Source of the DNA: DATNBU01 sp964476185
GTDB taxonomy: Bacteria; Desulfobacterota; Binatia; UBA1149; CAITLU01
Reading direction: 5' to 3'
DNA: 64,000 nucleotides
Assembly: GCA_964476185.1 (NCBI GenBank)
Contig: CAYYZO010000008.1
Location: 1 to 64,000, forward strand
Position numbers and translations under genes: made by a program. Under the pieces are notes generated by a model. That model searched no databases. It had not been told where the DNA came from and saw nothing but the letters and a program-made list of their open reading frames with translations. Below are positions 35,076 to 43,520 of the stretch, one piece after another; the stretch's first letter is position 1; the number at the start of each line of letters is the position of its first letter.

Positions 35076-35338
35076 GCGCGTCCCGCTCGAGCGACCGTCT
35101 TGTCCGGGTGAGGTCGGCGAGTCGCGCTCGCCAGTTCGGGGAGCATCCCGGCCGGATCCCGGCTCGGGTGCATTTTGCGGAGGACTGCGGCCGACGGCCG
35201 CCCGTGTCCCGGCCCAGCCGATCCGGCTGCGCCCTGCCCCTGTCCCGGTTCGTGTCGGTCCTTCTCTGCTCCTTCTGCGACTTGCCGCGATCAGTCGCGG
35301 CTTGCTGCTGCGGACCTCGGGGAGGTCCTGGAAAAACG

Positions 35339-35413
<75 letters not shown>

Positions 35414-35598
35414 ACGATGATCGCCTCGGGGACGTCCCCGAGGCGAGCGGACCGGCCCTGCTAACAACGCCGCGACGGGGAGTCAACCGAAGTGGGCGTC
35501 GCCGCGCTGGTTTTCGGGCGCGGGGAGCGATGCCCGCGCCCGTGGGCACGACCGGCGCCGCTCGCTCGCCGATCGCGGCCGCCGTAGGATGTCCCCCG

Positions 35599-36774
35599 AT
35601 GCAGCGCCGCGACCCCTTCGCGACGGTCTTCCTCGTCCTGGCCCTGGCCGGGATCGTCGCGCTGGTGGCGGTCCTGCTGTGGCCCTACGCGACGCCGATC
35701 GCGTGGGCCTGCGTGCTGGCCGCGGTCTTCCACCCGATCTACGTGCTGCTGCTTCGCCTCCTGCCGAACCGCCCGAGCCTCGTCGCGGGGCTGATGACGC
35801 TGGCCGTCCTGGCGCTGGCGGTCATTCCGTCCCTGCTGCTGACGAGCGTCGTCGCGAGCGAGGCGCTGGCCGCTTACCACCGGGCCGCGGCCTACATCGT
35901 CGAGAACCGCGTCCAGGTGGTCGACGACCTCAGCCACCACTGGCTCGTCGAGCCGATCTGGCACTGGGTCCGCGACAAGATGGCCGGCACCGACGTCGAC
36001 CCGACGTCGCTCGGCCTCTCGGGCCTGCGCTGGCTCAGCGAGTTCGCGGCCGCGAACGCCGCCCAGGTCGCGAAGAACGTGATCGGGTTCCTCGTCGGGC
36101 TCGGCATCCTGGTGTTCACGCTGTTCTTCGCGTTTCGCGACGGCGCAGGGCTCATGGAGTACCTCGAGGAATCGCTGCCGATGGATGCGCGCGACCGGCG
36201 CCGCCTGTTCGAGCGCCTGCAAAACACCCTGCTCGCCGTCGTGCAGGGCATGGCCGCGACGGCGCTGCTGCAGGCCGTCCTGCTGTTCGGCGCGTTCTGG
36301 GCCCTCGGCGTGCCGTTCGCGCTCCTTCTGTCGGTGATCTGCTTCGGGATGGCGTTCCTTCCGGTCGGCGGCTCCGCCTTCCTCTGGCTTCCGGTCGCCA
36401 TCGGCCTCTTCCTCGGCGGCGACTGGGTTCGCGGGACCATGCTCCTCGCCTGGGGCGGCGCCGTCGTTTCTTCCGTCGACAACTTCGTCCGCCCCCTGGT
36501 GATCGGCGGCGCGGCCCAGCTTCCGACGCCGCTGCTGTTCTTCGGCATCCTGGGCGGCCTGCAGACCTTCGGCTTCGTCGGCGTGTTCGCCGGGCCGGCG
36601 ACGATCGCGGCCTTCCTGTCGATCGTCTCGATCTACCGCGAGCGACTGCTCGAACTGCGGGACGTCCCGGGGGGCGATCCGACCGGGGCGCCGGAGCCCG
36701 TCGCCCCGGTCGTCCGTGAACTCCCCGCGCCGCCGGACGAGTTGGCGGCCAGCCGGCCGGAACCGCCCGAGTAG
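35599..36774 (+). CDS. AI-2E family transporter (TqsA/YdiK-like permease)
   Basis: The 391-residue membrane protein has about eight helices and the family pattern. It begins FATVFLVLALAGIVALVAVL. An extended soluble segment occupies about residues 95-150, followed by helices with LVFTLFFAFRDGAGLMEYLEE, LLSVICFGMAFLPVGGSAFLWLP and VVSSVDNFVRPLVIGG. The name derives from TqsA, but most members have unproven substrates, and some act in ion or small-molecule export. The last 40 residues are Pro-rich and probably disordered. The start is placed at the ATG beginning MQRRDPFA. It is transcribed away from tRNA-Val. Confidence 0.88.
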   Translation: MQRRDPFATVFLVLALAGIVALVAVLLWPYATPIAWACVLAAVFHPIYVLLLRLLPNRPSLVAGLMTLAVLALAVIPSLLLTSVVASEALAAYHRAAAYIVENRVQVVDDLSHHWLVEPIWHWVRDKMAGTDVDPTSLGLSGLRWLSEFAAANAAQVAKNVIGFLVGLGILVFTLFFAFRDGAGLMEYLEESLPMDARDRRRLFERLQNTLLAVVQGMAATALLQAVLLFGAFWALGVPFALLLSVICFGMAFLPVGGSAFLWLPVAIGLFLGGDWVRGTMLLAWGGAVVSSVDNFVRPLVIGGAAQLPTPLLFFGILGGLQTFGFVGVFAGPATIAAFLSIVSIYRERLLELRDVPGGDPTGAPEPVAPVVRELPAPPDELAASRPEPPE

Positions 36775-36805
36775 GCGTCCGGAGCTCGCCGGTCGGGTCG
36801 CCGCT

Positions 36806-38200
36806 TCAGCGGCCGGCCGCGATCAGGCTCGCGACCTTGAACCACTCCTCTCCGGCCGACTGCGGCTTGTCGAAGCCGACGTCGATGTACCAGCCCGGCT
36901 CGTTCTGGAACGCGAGGCCGGGGATCGCGGCGCGCGTCCCGTGCATCAGCTGCATGTCGATCACGCTGAACGCGTAGATGAACATCCGCGGCTCCGGGTA
37001 CTCGTAGGCGACTTTCGGATTCGGCCTCGTCGAGGTGCGCATGCTCTGCATCACGACTTTCCAGAGTTCCTCGTTCTGGTCGTAGAGATCCGAGTAGACG
37101 ATGAAGTTCGACTCCTTGTCCACGAAGATGACGCGCTTCGAGTAAGCATAGTTCGCGACTTTCGGTCGACCTTCGAGGATCCAGACCGAGGGCCTCATCT
37201 CCCAGGGCTCACAGAACGTCATCCCGCCGTCCTTCGGGCACGTTTCCGGCGGCAGGCGCGTGCCGTGCAGTGACGCGAGCATCGGCTTCTCGCCGAGGAG
37301 CTTCCATTCGAACCACGGGATCTGGCCTGCGTAGCCGCCGTACGAATCGACGTCGATGTCCTGTCCGAACAACGCGTCGCTGCGCTGCGCGCTCGAGAGG
37401 CGCCGAACGCGGCGGAGCGTCGGCAGGTAAAGCCAGGTGTCGTCCTGGCGCCCCTGGTCGATGTACCGGGTGCTGATTCCGCCCACGCCCTTCAGGTCGA
37501 ATGGCTCGATCAGTGGATAGAGTCCCGACTTGCGAAACGCCTGATCGGCGTTGTTCGGAATGAGCGGCTTCGGTTCGTGGTGCAGGCGACCGGAGAACGG
37601 GAGGATCCGGACCCAATCGGCGACGAAATGCCGCTCGACGTTGTAGTGACGGTTGCCGTTGGCGTCGATGTAGAGCGAACCGGTGTCGGCATCGACCAGA
37701 TGAAGGTTCAGGTCGTCGGTGAAATAGTGGGTGTGCAGGAAATCGTACATGATCTTGACGGCGACCTTGGGGTCGTCCGCCGAGAGCCGTGGGAACGGCC
37801 TGCCAGCCACCCAGTTCTGCAGCATGTTGCGGTCGTCGAGCGTCACCTGCCCCGAGAACGCTTCCGTCGCCTTCTGGTAGGCCGACGGGATCGGGATCCG
37901 CTCGTAGGGAACGATGCGCAGGTCCATGCCGTTGCGCACGGCCCACAGCACGCCGGGCGACACGACGTCCTGGGCGACCTCGGCGTTCTCCTTCGTGATG
38001 GTCCGGCCGGGAGCGACGCCGGCCAGGCCTGGCGGCGTCGCGGAGGACGAGCCCGAGGCGTCGGCCGGCAAACCCGGTGGGGTCGCGGAGGCCGACCCCG
38101 AGGCGTCGGCCGGTAACCCGGCCGGAGCCTCGGCGAACGCGGGGCAGATCCCCAGGACCAGTGAAAGCACCCCGGAAACCACGAACCCCGCGTTCGTCAT
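36806..38200 (-). CDS. DUF1329 family protein
   Basis: The 464-residue protein has a signal peptide ending near PAFA and should be exported. A low-complexity linker contains two copies of GLPADASGS. The DUF1329 body follows, with GVLWAVRNGMDLRIVPYERI, YIDQGRQDDTWLYLPTLRRVRRL, SAQRSDALFGQDIDVDSYGGY and VDKESNFIVYSDLYDQ. DUF1329 is related to LolA-like lipoprotein carriers and is common in deltaproteobacteria and gammaproteobacteria; its ligand is unknown. It begins only 12 bases after rplI with its own GGGGAG site, so it can be read from the ribosomal transcript. Confidence 0.9.
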   Translation of the reverse strand: MTNAGFVVSGVLSLVLGICPAFAEAPAGLPADASGSASATPPGLPADASGSSSATPPGLAGVAPGRTITKENAEVAQDVVSPGVLWAVRNGMDLRIVPYERIPIPSAYQKATEAFSGQVTLDDRNMLQNWVAGRPFPRLSADDPKVAVKIMYDFLHTHYFTDDLNLHLVDADTGSLYIDANGNRHYNVERHFVADWVRILPFSGRLHHEPKPLIPNNADQAFRKSGLYPLIEPFDLKGVGGISTRYIDQGRQDDTWLYLPTLRRVRRLSSAQRSDALFGQDIDVDSYGGYAGQIPWFEWKLLGEKPMLASLHGTRLPPETCPKDGGMTFCEPWEMRPSVWILEGRPKVANYAYSKRVIFVDKESNFIVYSDLYDQNEELWKVVMQSMRTSTRPNPKVAYEYPEPRMFIYAFSVIDMQLMHGTRAAIPGLAFQNEPGWYIDVGFDKPQSAGEEWFKVASLIAAGR

Positions 38201-38212
38201 GCGGCACTCCCC

Positions 38213-38725
38213 TTAGGCGGTCGGCTCCCCGGCCTCGCCATGATCCTCGGCTGCGTCGTCGTCGCCGCCCTCGAGCATGCCGCCCGCGGGCTTCACGACG
38301 AGCGCAACCGTGGTCGTGATGTCCTGACCGACGCGGATCAGCACCCGGAAGTCGCCGATCTCCTTGATCGGCTCCTTCAGCTCGATGCGACGCCGGTCGA
38401 TCTCGAGTCCTTTCTCGACGATGAGCCGATGTACGTCAATGTTCGTGACGGAGCCGAACAGCTTGCCGCCCTTGCCCGCACGCGCCTCGATCTCGAGCTT
38501 CAAGCCGCCGAGCGACTGCGCCATGCGCTCGAACGTGCCCCGCTCGCGCTGCTTCTTCAGCTCGATCAGCGCCTTCTCGTGCTCGAGCCGGGCGAGGTTG
38601 CGACGGTCGGCGGGCACGGCGAGCCCCTGCGGAAAGAGGTAGTTGCGGGCGTAGCCCGGTTTCACCTTGACCACGTCGCCGATGATGCCGAGCGACGGGA
38701 CGTCTTCTCTGAGGATCACTTCCAT
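38213..38725 (-). CDS. rplI: 50S ribosomal protein L9
   Basis: The 170-residue protein begins MEVILREDVPSLGIIGDVV and has the N domain signature KPGYARNYLFPQGLAV. A long connecting helix and C-terminal rRNA-binding domain (GKLFGSVTNIDVHRLI, VLIRVGQDITTTVALVV) follow. The last 20 residues are acidic, an unusual tail for L9. A GGGAGA site precedes the ATG at 38725. It follows rpsR by 26 bases in the conserved rpsF-rpsR-rplI order. Confidence 0.97.
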   Translation of the reverse strand: MEVILREDVPSLGIIGDVVKVKPGYARNYLFPQGLAVPADRRNLARLEHEKALIELKKQRERGTFERMAQSLGGLKLEIEARAGKGGKLFGSVTNIDVHRLIVEKGLEIDRRRIELKEPIKEIGDFRVLIRVGQDITTTVALVVKPAGGMLEGGDDDAAEDHGEAGEPTA

Positions 38726-38751
38726 GATCGATCTCCCTTGTTCCCGGCCGC

Positions 38752-39078
38752 TCAGCCAGCCGAGTACGGCAGCAGCGCGGCGTTGCGCGCACGCTTGATC
38801 GCGATGGTGAGGCTGCGCTGGTGCTTCGCGCAGGTGCCGGTCGTGCGGCTCGGCACGATGCGTCCGCGCTCGCTGACGAACGTCTCGAGCACCTCGGTCC
38901 ACTTGTAGTCGAGCGGCAGCGACTTCTCGGCGCAGAAGCGGCAAACGCGACGCCGGCCGCGCGAGCGTCCGAAGCGACCACGCGGACGACGCTCGCGCGC
39001 CCCCGCTCCGCCGCGGTCGTCCCCGCGCCCACGGTCGTCCCCGCGTCCCCTGGATTCCCTGTCTTCCATCTCGCTCAT
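38752..39078 (-). CDS. rpsR: 30S ribosomal protein S18 with an Arg/Gly/Asp-rich extension
   Basis: The C-terminal 65 residues are S18, with CRFCAEKSLPLDYKWTEVL, RGRIVPSRTTGTCAKHQRSL and IKRARNAALLPYS. The cysteines CRFC plus a later CAKH suggest the zinc-binding form. The first 40 residues are a low-complexity tract containing RGRGDD twice in succession, encoded by a short DNA repeat near 39011-39050. Bacterial S18 is usually about 75 residues, so this 108-residue form is extended. Its ATG overlaps the rpsF stop as ATGA. Confidence 0.95.
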   Translation of the reverse strand: MSEMEDRESRGRGDDRGRGDDRGGAGARERRPRGRFGRSRGRRRVCRFCAEKSLPLDYKWTEVLETFVSERGRIVPSRTTGTCAKHQRSLTIAIKRARNAALLPYSAG

Positions 39079-39527
39079 CCCTGAACCTCCGTCGTTTCCT
39101 GCGGCGCCTCGCCGCTCGTCTCGGTTTCCTGGACGGCCGCTTCCGCGGCCGGTGCCTCCGCCTCGCGACCGCCCGAGCGCATCTCGCTCAGCGGCACGTC
39201 GCGCCGGTCGTAGTGCTCGCGCACGCGCGGCTCGGGCAGGCCGGTGTGCTCCTGCTGGACGCTGACGAAGCGCAGCACGCCTTCGACGATGCGAAGGTTG
39301 CGCTCGAGCTCCTTCACCGTCTGCGGCTCGGCCTGGTATTCGAACAGGTGATAGTGGCCCTGTTTCTGCTTGCCGATGGGGTACGCGAGGTCGCGAACGC
39401 CCCAGTCCCGCTTCTCGTCGATCTTGCCGCCCTCGGCGGAGATCACGTTCTCGAATCGGGTCAGCAGCCGGTCGGCTTCCTCCCCGAGGTCGGTGCGCAG
39501 CACCACCATGGTTTCGTATGGACGCAT
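39075..39527 (-). CDS. rpsF: 30S ribosomal protein S6
   Basis: The 150-residue protein starts MRPYETMVVLRTDLGEEADR. It has the S6 core KRDWGVRDLAYPIGKQKQGHYHLFEY and LERNLRIVEGVLRFVSV. A Glu-rich C-terminal tail of about 40 residues (EAPAAEAAVQETETSGEAPQ) follows, as in some other bacteria. S6 and S18 bind the 30S platform as a pair, consistent with the four-base overlap with rpsR. Confidence 0.97.
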   Translation of the reverse strand: MRPYETMVVLRTDLGEEADRLLTRFENVISAEGGKIDEKRDWGVRDLAYPIGKQKQGHYHLFEYQAEPQTVKELERNLRIVEGVLRFVSVQQEHTGLPEPRVREHYDRRDVPLSEMRSGGREAEAPAAEAAVQETETSGEAPQETTEVQG

Positions 39528-39601
39528 GTCGTTCTCCTTCCTCTTCGTTGCCTGTTGTCGTTCGTGTTCCCGTCGATCCGGATCCTTCGATCAGTCTTCG
39601 C

Positions 39602-41140
39602 TCACGTCATGGCGGGCACGGCGACCACGGCGACGATGGCCATCGTCCGGCCGCACGCGAGCAGCACGTCGCGCGGCATCCGCGCCCCGTCGCCGGAGGG
39701 CTCTTCCGCGGCGGAGGACACCGCCGACCACGCGAGGAATCCCAGCGCCACGCCGACGGCCGCGCCGGCCCCGAGCACGAGGCCCGCGGCAGCCGGGAGC
39801 CCCGCGGCGATCACGACCGCACGCGCTGCAGCGGTGACGGCCTCCGTCTCTTCCCCCGTCACCGTGAAGCGCGCCGCAACCGCCGCCGCACAGGCCGAAC
39901 CGGCCAGCACGCCGGCGAGCAGCGCCGGCGCCGCGGTGACGACGAACGCCAGCGGGAGTCCGCGCTGCGCGGTCTCCGCGACGAGGACGGGAGAGACGAC
40001 GACGAGCAGCGCCAGCGTGGCCGCGATCGTCGCGGCCGCTTCGCCCACGTCCGGACCGGCCCCCGCTGCCCGGGACGCAACCGCCCCCGTGGACGCCGCG
40101 GCGCAGGCCGACGCAAAGCCCGCCGTCATGCCGAGCGCGGCGAGCGTCGCCCCGTATCCCCCGGCCAGCCGCTCGCCGCAGACCAGCGCAGCCGCGGACA
40201 CGAGCGTGGAGACCAGCGTCGGCGTCTCGCGCCGGCCGCGGAACGGAGAGCGCTCCGACAGATGTCCGGCGAGCACCGCGGCCTGGCGAGCCAGAAGCCC
40301 GAGCACGAACGCGCCGGCCGCGATCCAGGCGAGCCCGGCCAGCCCCACGAGGAGCACCGCGGCGAAGCCGAGCATCAGGGCCGACAACCGCTCGAGTCCA
40401 ACCGACCCGGCGGTCGAATCGCGTCCGGCCAGCATCGCCGCGGCGGGAACGCAGAAGAGCGCGACCAGCGGCGACATCACCGTCACGGCGACCGGCAACA
40501 GCAGCAGTTCGCTGCGCAGGGTCTCGGTCTCCGCCAGCAAGCCGCCGAGCGACAGCAACGCGTCCGGTTCCGCCGTCGCGGCGAACATCATCGCCGCGGC
40601 GACCGCTGCCAGGTGCGAGTGGACCGGGAACCCGACCTGCGTCGCCCGGGACGCCGACGGTCGGGGGCCGAGCGCGATCGCGAGGAACAACGCGGCCGAC
40701 GACACGCCCGCCGCGAAAGCGGCCAGCACCACGACGCCAGCGGGGTCGGCGAAGAACCAGGCAAGCGCGCCGAGCGCGCCGACGCTCGAGGCCGACAGGA
40801 CCTGGCCGAGAGCCGTCTTGCCGCCGCCGGTCGTCACCGTGTCCGGCGAACCGGCTTCGGCCTGGAGAGCCGCCGTCGAGGCGATCGCCAATGCGCTCGA
40901 GACGACGACCAGCGTCACGCCGACGAGGAACGCCAGCGCACCGCTCGCGCCGGAGGTCGCTGCCACGACCGCGGTCGCGAAGAAGCCGGCGCCCGCGGTG
41001 CCGCGCAGCATCGCGATGCGGCCCTGGCCCGCCGCGACGAGCGTCTTCCAGACGGGCGCGTCGGGGAGACGCCGCCAGGCTCGCCAGAACAACGCGAGGG
41101 CGAGAACGGGGGCCAGGTAGAGAATGAGCAGCAGCGGCAT
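39602..41140 (-). CDS. degenerate membrane pyrophosphatase (HppA)-like protein lacking catalytic loops
   Basis: The 512-residue polytopic protein (about 15-16 hydrophobic helices) aligns from end to end with H+/Na+-translocating pyrophosphatases by eye. GVSSAALF (145-152) fits the family GASSIALF. YGATLAALGM (329-338) fits YGIALAAVGM. ALLAGVLAGS (406-415) fits VLVGLLIG. The end, TMAIVAVVAVP (499-509), fits LMSIVALVIAP. The catalytic motifs (DVGADLVGKVE, DNVGDNVGD, DNAGGAWDN) are all missing; TQVGFPVHSH replaces the first long loop. It should not hydrolyse pyrophosphate. The ATG at 41140 is 14 bases after pth. The intact frame argues against decay. The homology needs a profile search. Confidence 0.6.
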   Translation of the reverse strand: MPLLLILYLAPVLALALFWRAWRRLPDAPVWKTLVAAGQGRIAMLRGTAGAGFFATAVVAATSGASGALAFLVGVTLVVVSSALAIASTAALQAEAGSPDTVTTGGGKTALGQVLSASSVGALGALAWFFADPAGVVVLAAFAAGVSSAALFLAIALGPRPSASRATQVGFPVHSHLAAVAAAMMFAATAEPDALLSLGGLLAETETLRSELLLLPVAVTVMSPLVALFCVPAAAMLAGRDSTAGSVGLERLSALMLGFAAVLLVGLAGLAWIAAGAFVLGLLARQAAVLAGHLSERSPFRGRRETPTLVSTLVSAAALVCGERLAGGYGATLAALGMTAGFASACAAASTGAVASRAAGAGPDVGEAAATIAATLALLVVVSPVLVAETAQRGLPLAFVVTAAPALLAGVLAGSACAAAVAARFTVTGEETEAVTAAARAVVIAAGLPAAAGLVLGAGAAVGVALGFLAWSAVSSAAEEPSGDGARMPRDVLLACGRTMAIVAVVAVPAMT

Positions 41141-41154
41141 CGGGACCCGAACCT

Positions 41155-41751
41155 TCAGCGACCGTTGAACGCCTGCATGGCCGGCAGGACGCCGCGTTCC
41201 AGAATGCACTCGACGGCGTCGGCGGCGCGTTCGATGGTTCCGGTCACGGCTTCTTCCTCGGCCGCTGCGAACGGCGACAACACGTACTCGACCACGCCGG
41301 AACCTGCCGGGGGGCGCCCGATGCCGACGCGCACGCGCGGGAAATTCGGGGTGCCGAGCTCGTCGATCAGCGAAGCGACGCCGCGGTGCCCGCCGGCGCT
41401 GCCGTCGGGGCGCACCCGAAGGCGGCCCAGGTCCAGGTCGAGGTCGTCGTAAACGGCGATGCAGCGTTCCGGAGGAACTCCGTGCTGCGCCAAGGCAGGT
41501 GCGACCGAGCGGCCGCTCGCGTTCATGTAGGTCTGCGGTTTCATCAGCAACACCATGGAACGGCCGAAGATCCCCTCAGCCGTCAGCGCACGGAATTCCG
41601 TACGCCGGATGTCGACGCCCCATCGGGCGGCCAGCACATCGACGACTCGAAAGCCGATGTTGTGCTTCGTCTGGCTGTATCCCTCGCCCGGGTTCCCGAG
41701 TCCAGCGACGCAGAACTCCACGCGAGGCCCCGCTCCGGGCGGGCCCGTCAC
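41155..41751 (-). CDS. pth: peptidyl-tRNA hydrolase
   Basis: The 198-residue enzyme releases tRNA from stalled peptidyl-tRNA. It has VAGLGNPGEGYSQTKHNIGF with the conserved Asn and catalytic His (NxxxxxHNIGF), LLMKPQTYMNASGRSV with the substrate-binding Asn, and YDDLDLDLGRLRVRPDGSAGGHRG. GTG at 41751 is the likely start. It sits two bases after the rplY stop, in a conserved prs-rplY-pth order. Confidence 0.97.
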   Translation of the reverse strand: MTGPPGAGPRVEFCVAGLGNPGEGYSQTKHNIGFRVVDVLAARWGVDIRRTEFRALTAEGIFGRSMVLLMKPQTYMNASGRSVAPALAQHGVPPERCIAVYDDLDLDLGRLRVRPDGSAGGHRGVASLIDELGTPNFPRVRVGIGRPPAGSGVVEYVLSPFAAAEEEAVTGTIERAADAVECILERGVLPAMQAFNGR

Positions 41752-41753
41752 GA

Positions 41754-42377
41754 TCAGCTCGCGGCCGGCGTCGCCGCAGCGCCTTCGGCGCCCGCCTCGG
41801 CGCCCGTATCGGTGGGCGCCTCGACCGTCGGCGGCAGCACCGAGACGATCGTGAAGTTCTCCTGGAAGATGGCCTCGACGCCCGCGGGCAGCGTCAGGTC
41901 GGCCACGTGGAGCGCGTCGTGGACCCCGAGCGGCGTCACGTCGATCTCGATCTGTTCCGGCAGCGCCGAAGGCAGCGCGCGCACCTCCAGTTCGCGACGC
42001 ACCGGCTGCAGGATGCCGCCCTCGATGATGCCCTTCGCCTTGCCGACGAACGCGAGGGCCACGCTGGCCGTGACCGGCTTCGTCGCGTCGACGCGCAGGA
42101 AATCGACATGGATCGGCGTGCCGGAAACCGGGTGTCCCTGGATCGCCTGCACCAGGGCGAGGCCCTGGTCGAGGGCAGCCTCGACCGAGCGCAGCTTGAT
42201 CAGGTGGGCGCCGTGGCTGGCCAGCCCGCTCTTGGCGAACTCGTGCGCGTCGACCTTCACGCAGATGCTGTCCGCGCCGGCGCCGTAGAGCACACCGGGA
42301 AGCGATCCGGACTTGCGCAGGCGGCGCGGGGATTCGCCGGCGGGACGGGAGACGACGTTGAGTTCGATGCTACGCAT
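41754..42377 (-). CDS. rplY: 50S ribosomal protein L25 (Ctc/TL5 type)
   Basis: The 207-residue protein has an N-terminal L25 domain that binds 5S rRNA, with RKSGSLPGVLYGAG and PVSGTPIHVDFLRVDATKPV. The C-terminal TL5/Ctc domain has EGGILQPVRRELEVRALPSALPEQIEIDVTPL in shorter recognisable blocks. A low-complexity Ala/Glu tail ends it. The two-domain form is common outside enterobacteria. It is the second gene of the prs-rplY-pth series, 21 bases after prs. Confidence 0.96.
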   Translation of the reverse strand: MRSIELNVVSRPAGESPRRLRKSGSLPGVLYGAGADSICVKVDAHEFAKSGLASHGAHLIKLRSVEAALDQGLALVQAIQGHPVSGTPIHVDFLRVDATKPVTASVALAFVGKAKGIIEGGILQPVRRELEVRALPSALPEQIEIDVTPLGVHDALHVADLTLPAGVEAIFQENFTIVSVLPPTVEAPTDTGAEAGAEGAAATPAAS

Positions 42378-42398
42378 GGACGTTTTCCTCTGGCGGGC

Positions 42399-43340
42399 TC
42401 ACTCGAAGAGCGAGCTGATGGATTCTTCCTGGTGGGTGCGCCGGATCGCTTCCGCGATGAACGGCCCGACGGGGACGATGTGGATCTTCGAATTGTTCCT
42501 GACCGTGTCGCGCGGGGCGATCGTGTCCGTGGTGATCACCATGTCGAGTTGCGACTCGGTGATCCGGTCGATCGCGGGCCCCGACAGGACACCGTGCGTG
42601 GTGCAGGCGAGCACGCGTTTCGCGCCGGCCTCGATGATCGCGCTTGCCGCCGCGCAGACCGTACCCGCCGTGTCGATCATGTCGTCGATGATCACCGCCG
42701 CGCACCCGGTCACGTCGCCGATGATCCGCATTTCCTCGACCTGGTTCGCGCGCACGCGGCGTTTGTCGATGATCGCGAGTGTCGCGTCGAGGCGCTTGGC
42801 GTAGGCGCGGGCGCGCTCGACACCGCCGGCGTCGGGGGAAACCACGGCGAGCGGCATGCCGTCGACCGCTTGCGAGATGTGCGGCAGCAGCACCGGGTTC
42901 GAGTAAAGGTTGTCGACGGGAACGTTGAAGAAGCCCTGGATCTGCCCGGCGTGCAGTTCCATCGTCATCACGCGCGAGGCGCCGGCGGTCACGATGAGGT
43001 CCGCGACGAGCTTCGCGCTGATCGGCACGCGCGGGGAAACCTTGCGGTCCTGCCGCGCGTACCCGTAGTACGGGACGACGGCGGTGACGCGTCCGGCCGA
43101 TGCGCGCTTGAGCGCATCGAGCATCAGCAGCATCTCCATCAGGTGGTCGTTGCCGGGCGTCGACGTGGACTGCACCACGAAGACGTCGGCCCCGCGAACG
43201 TTGTCGTGGATCTCGACGAAGATCTCGCCGTCGCTGAATCGCTTCACGTCCGCGCGGCCGCGCGACATGCCGAGATGCGCGCAGATGTCGTCGGCGAGCG
43301 CCGCGCTCGCGTTGCCCGCGAAGACCTGGATCGAGTTCAT
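42399..43340 (-). CDS. prs: ribose-phosphate pyrophosphokinase
   Basis: The 313-residue enzyme makes PRPP from ribose 5-phosphate and ATP. Motifs include VFAGNASAALADDI, FSDGEIFVEIHDNVRG, VVPYYGYARQDRKVSPRVPI with the flexible loop, VVSPDAGGVERARAYAKRL, and VIIDDMIDTAGTVCAAA, the PRPP-binding loop. The ATG at 43340 places the N terminus exactly as in the E. coli enzyme; a GTG nine bases earlier is also possible. It follows tRNA-Gln and ispE, an order seen in deltaproteobacteria. Confidence 0.97.
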   Translation of the reverse strand: MNSIQVFAGNASAALADDICAHLGMSRGRADVKRFSDGEIFVEIHDNVRGADVFVVQSTSTPGNDHLMEMLLMLDALKRASAGRVTAVVPYYGYARQDRKVSPRVPISAKLVADLIVTAGASRVMTMELHAGQIQGFFNVPVDNLYSNPVLLPHISQAVDGMPLAVVSPDAGGVERARAYAKRLDATLAIIDKRRVRANQVEEMRIIGDVTGCAAVIIDDMIDTAGTVCAAASAIIEAGAKRVLACTTHGVLSGPAIDRITESQLDMVITTDTIAPRDTVRNNSKIHIVPVGPFIAEAIRRTHQEESISSLFE

Positions 43341-43398
43341 TCCGTTCACGATCTCGACTGTTCCTGCGCCCGGCCGTCCTCAATTCCATGCGTCGGCA

Positions 43399-43470
43399 CT
43401 GGGCGGGAAGGATTCGAACCTTCGGATGCCGGAACCAAAATCCGGTGCCTTACCACTTGGCGACCGCCCA
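43399..43470 (-). tRNA. tRNA-Gln (anticodon TTG)
   Basis: The minus strand folds with acceptor TGGGCGG/CCGCCCA and discriminator G. The anticodon stem CCGGA/TCCGG encloses loop TTTTGGT, giving anticodon TTG. The T arm has GGTTCGAATCC. CCA is not encoded. It lies between ispE and prs, the same place as in many deltaproteobacterial genomes. Confidence 0.96.
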
Positions 43471-43520
43471 CCACGCCGACCGGTCCGCCCACGACTCGGT
43501 GAGACTGCCGCGTCCCGCCT

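Noticed and set aside
35076..35338. T-box or other leader riboswitch upstream of thrS
   Set aside because: No T-box motif, specifier loop or terminator was recognised, and T-boxes are uncommon in this type of organism.
41141..41209. Start of the HppA-like gene at 41209
   Set aside because: That extension overlaps the end of pth and is Arg-rich; MPLLLILYLAP at 41140 begins directly with the first membrane helix.
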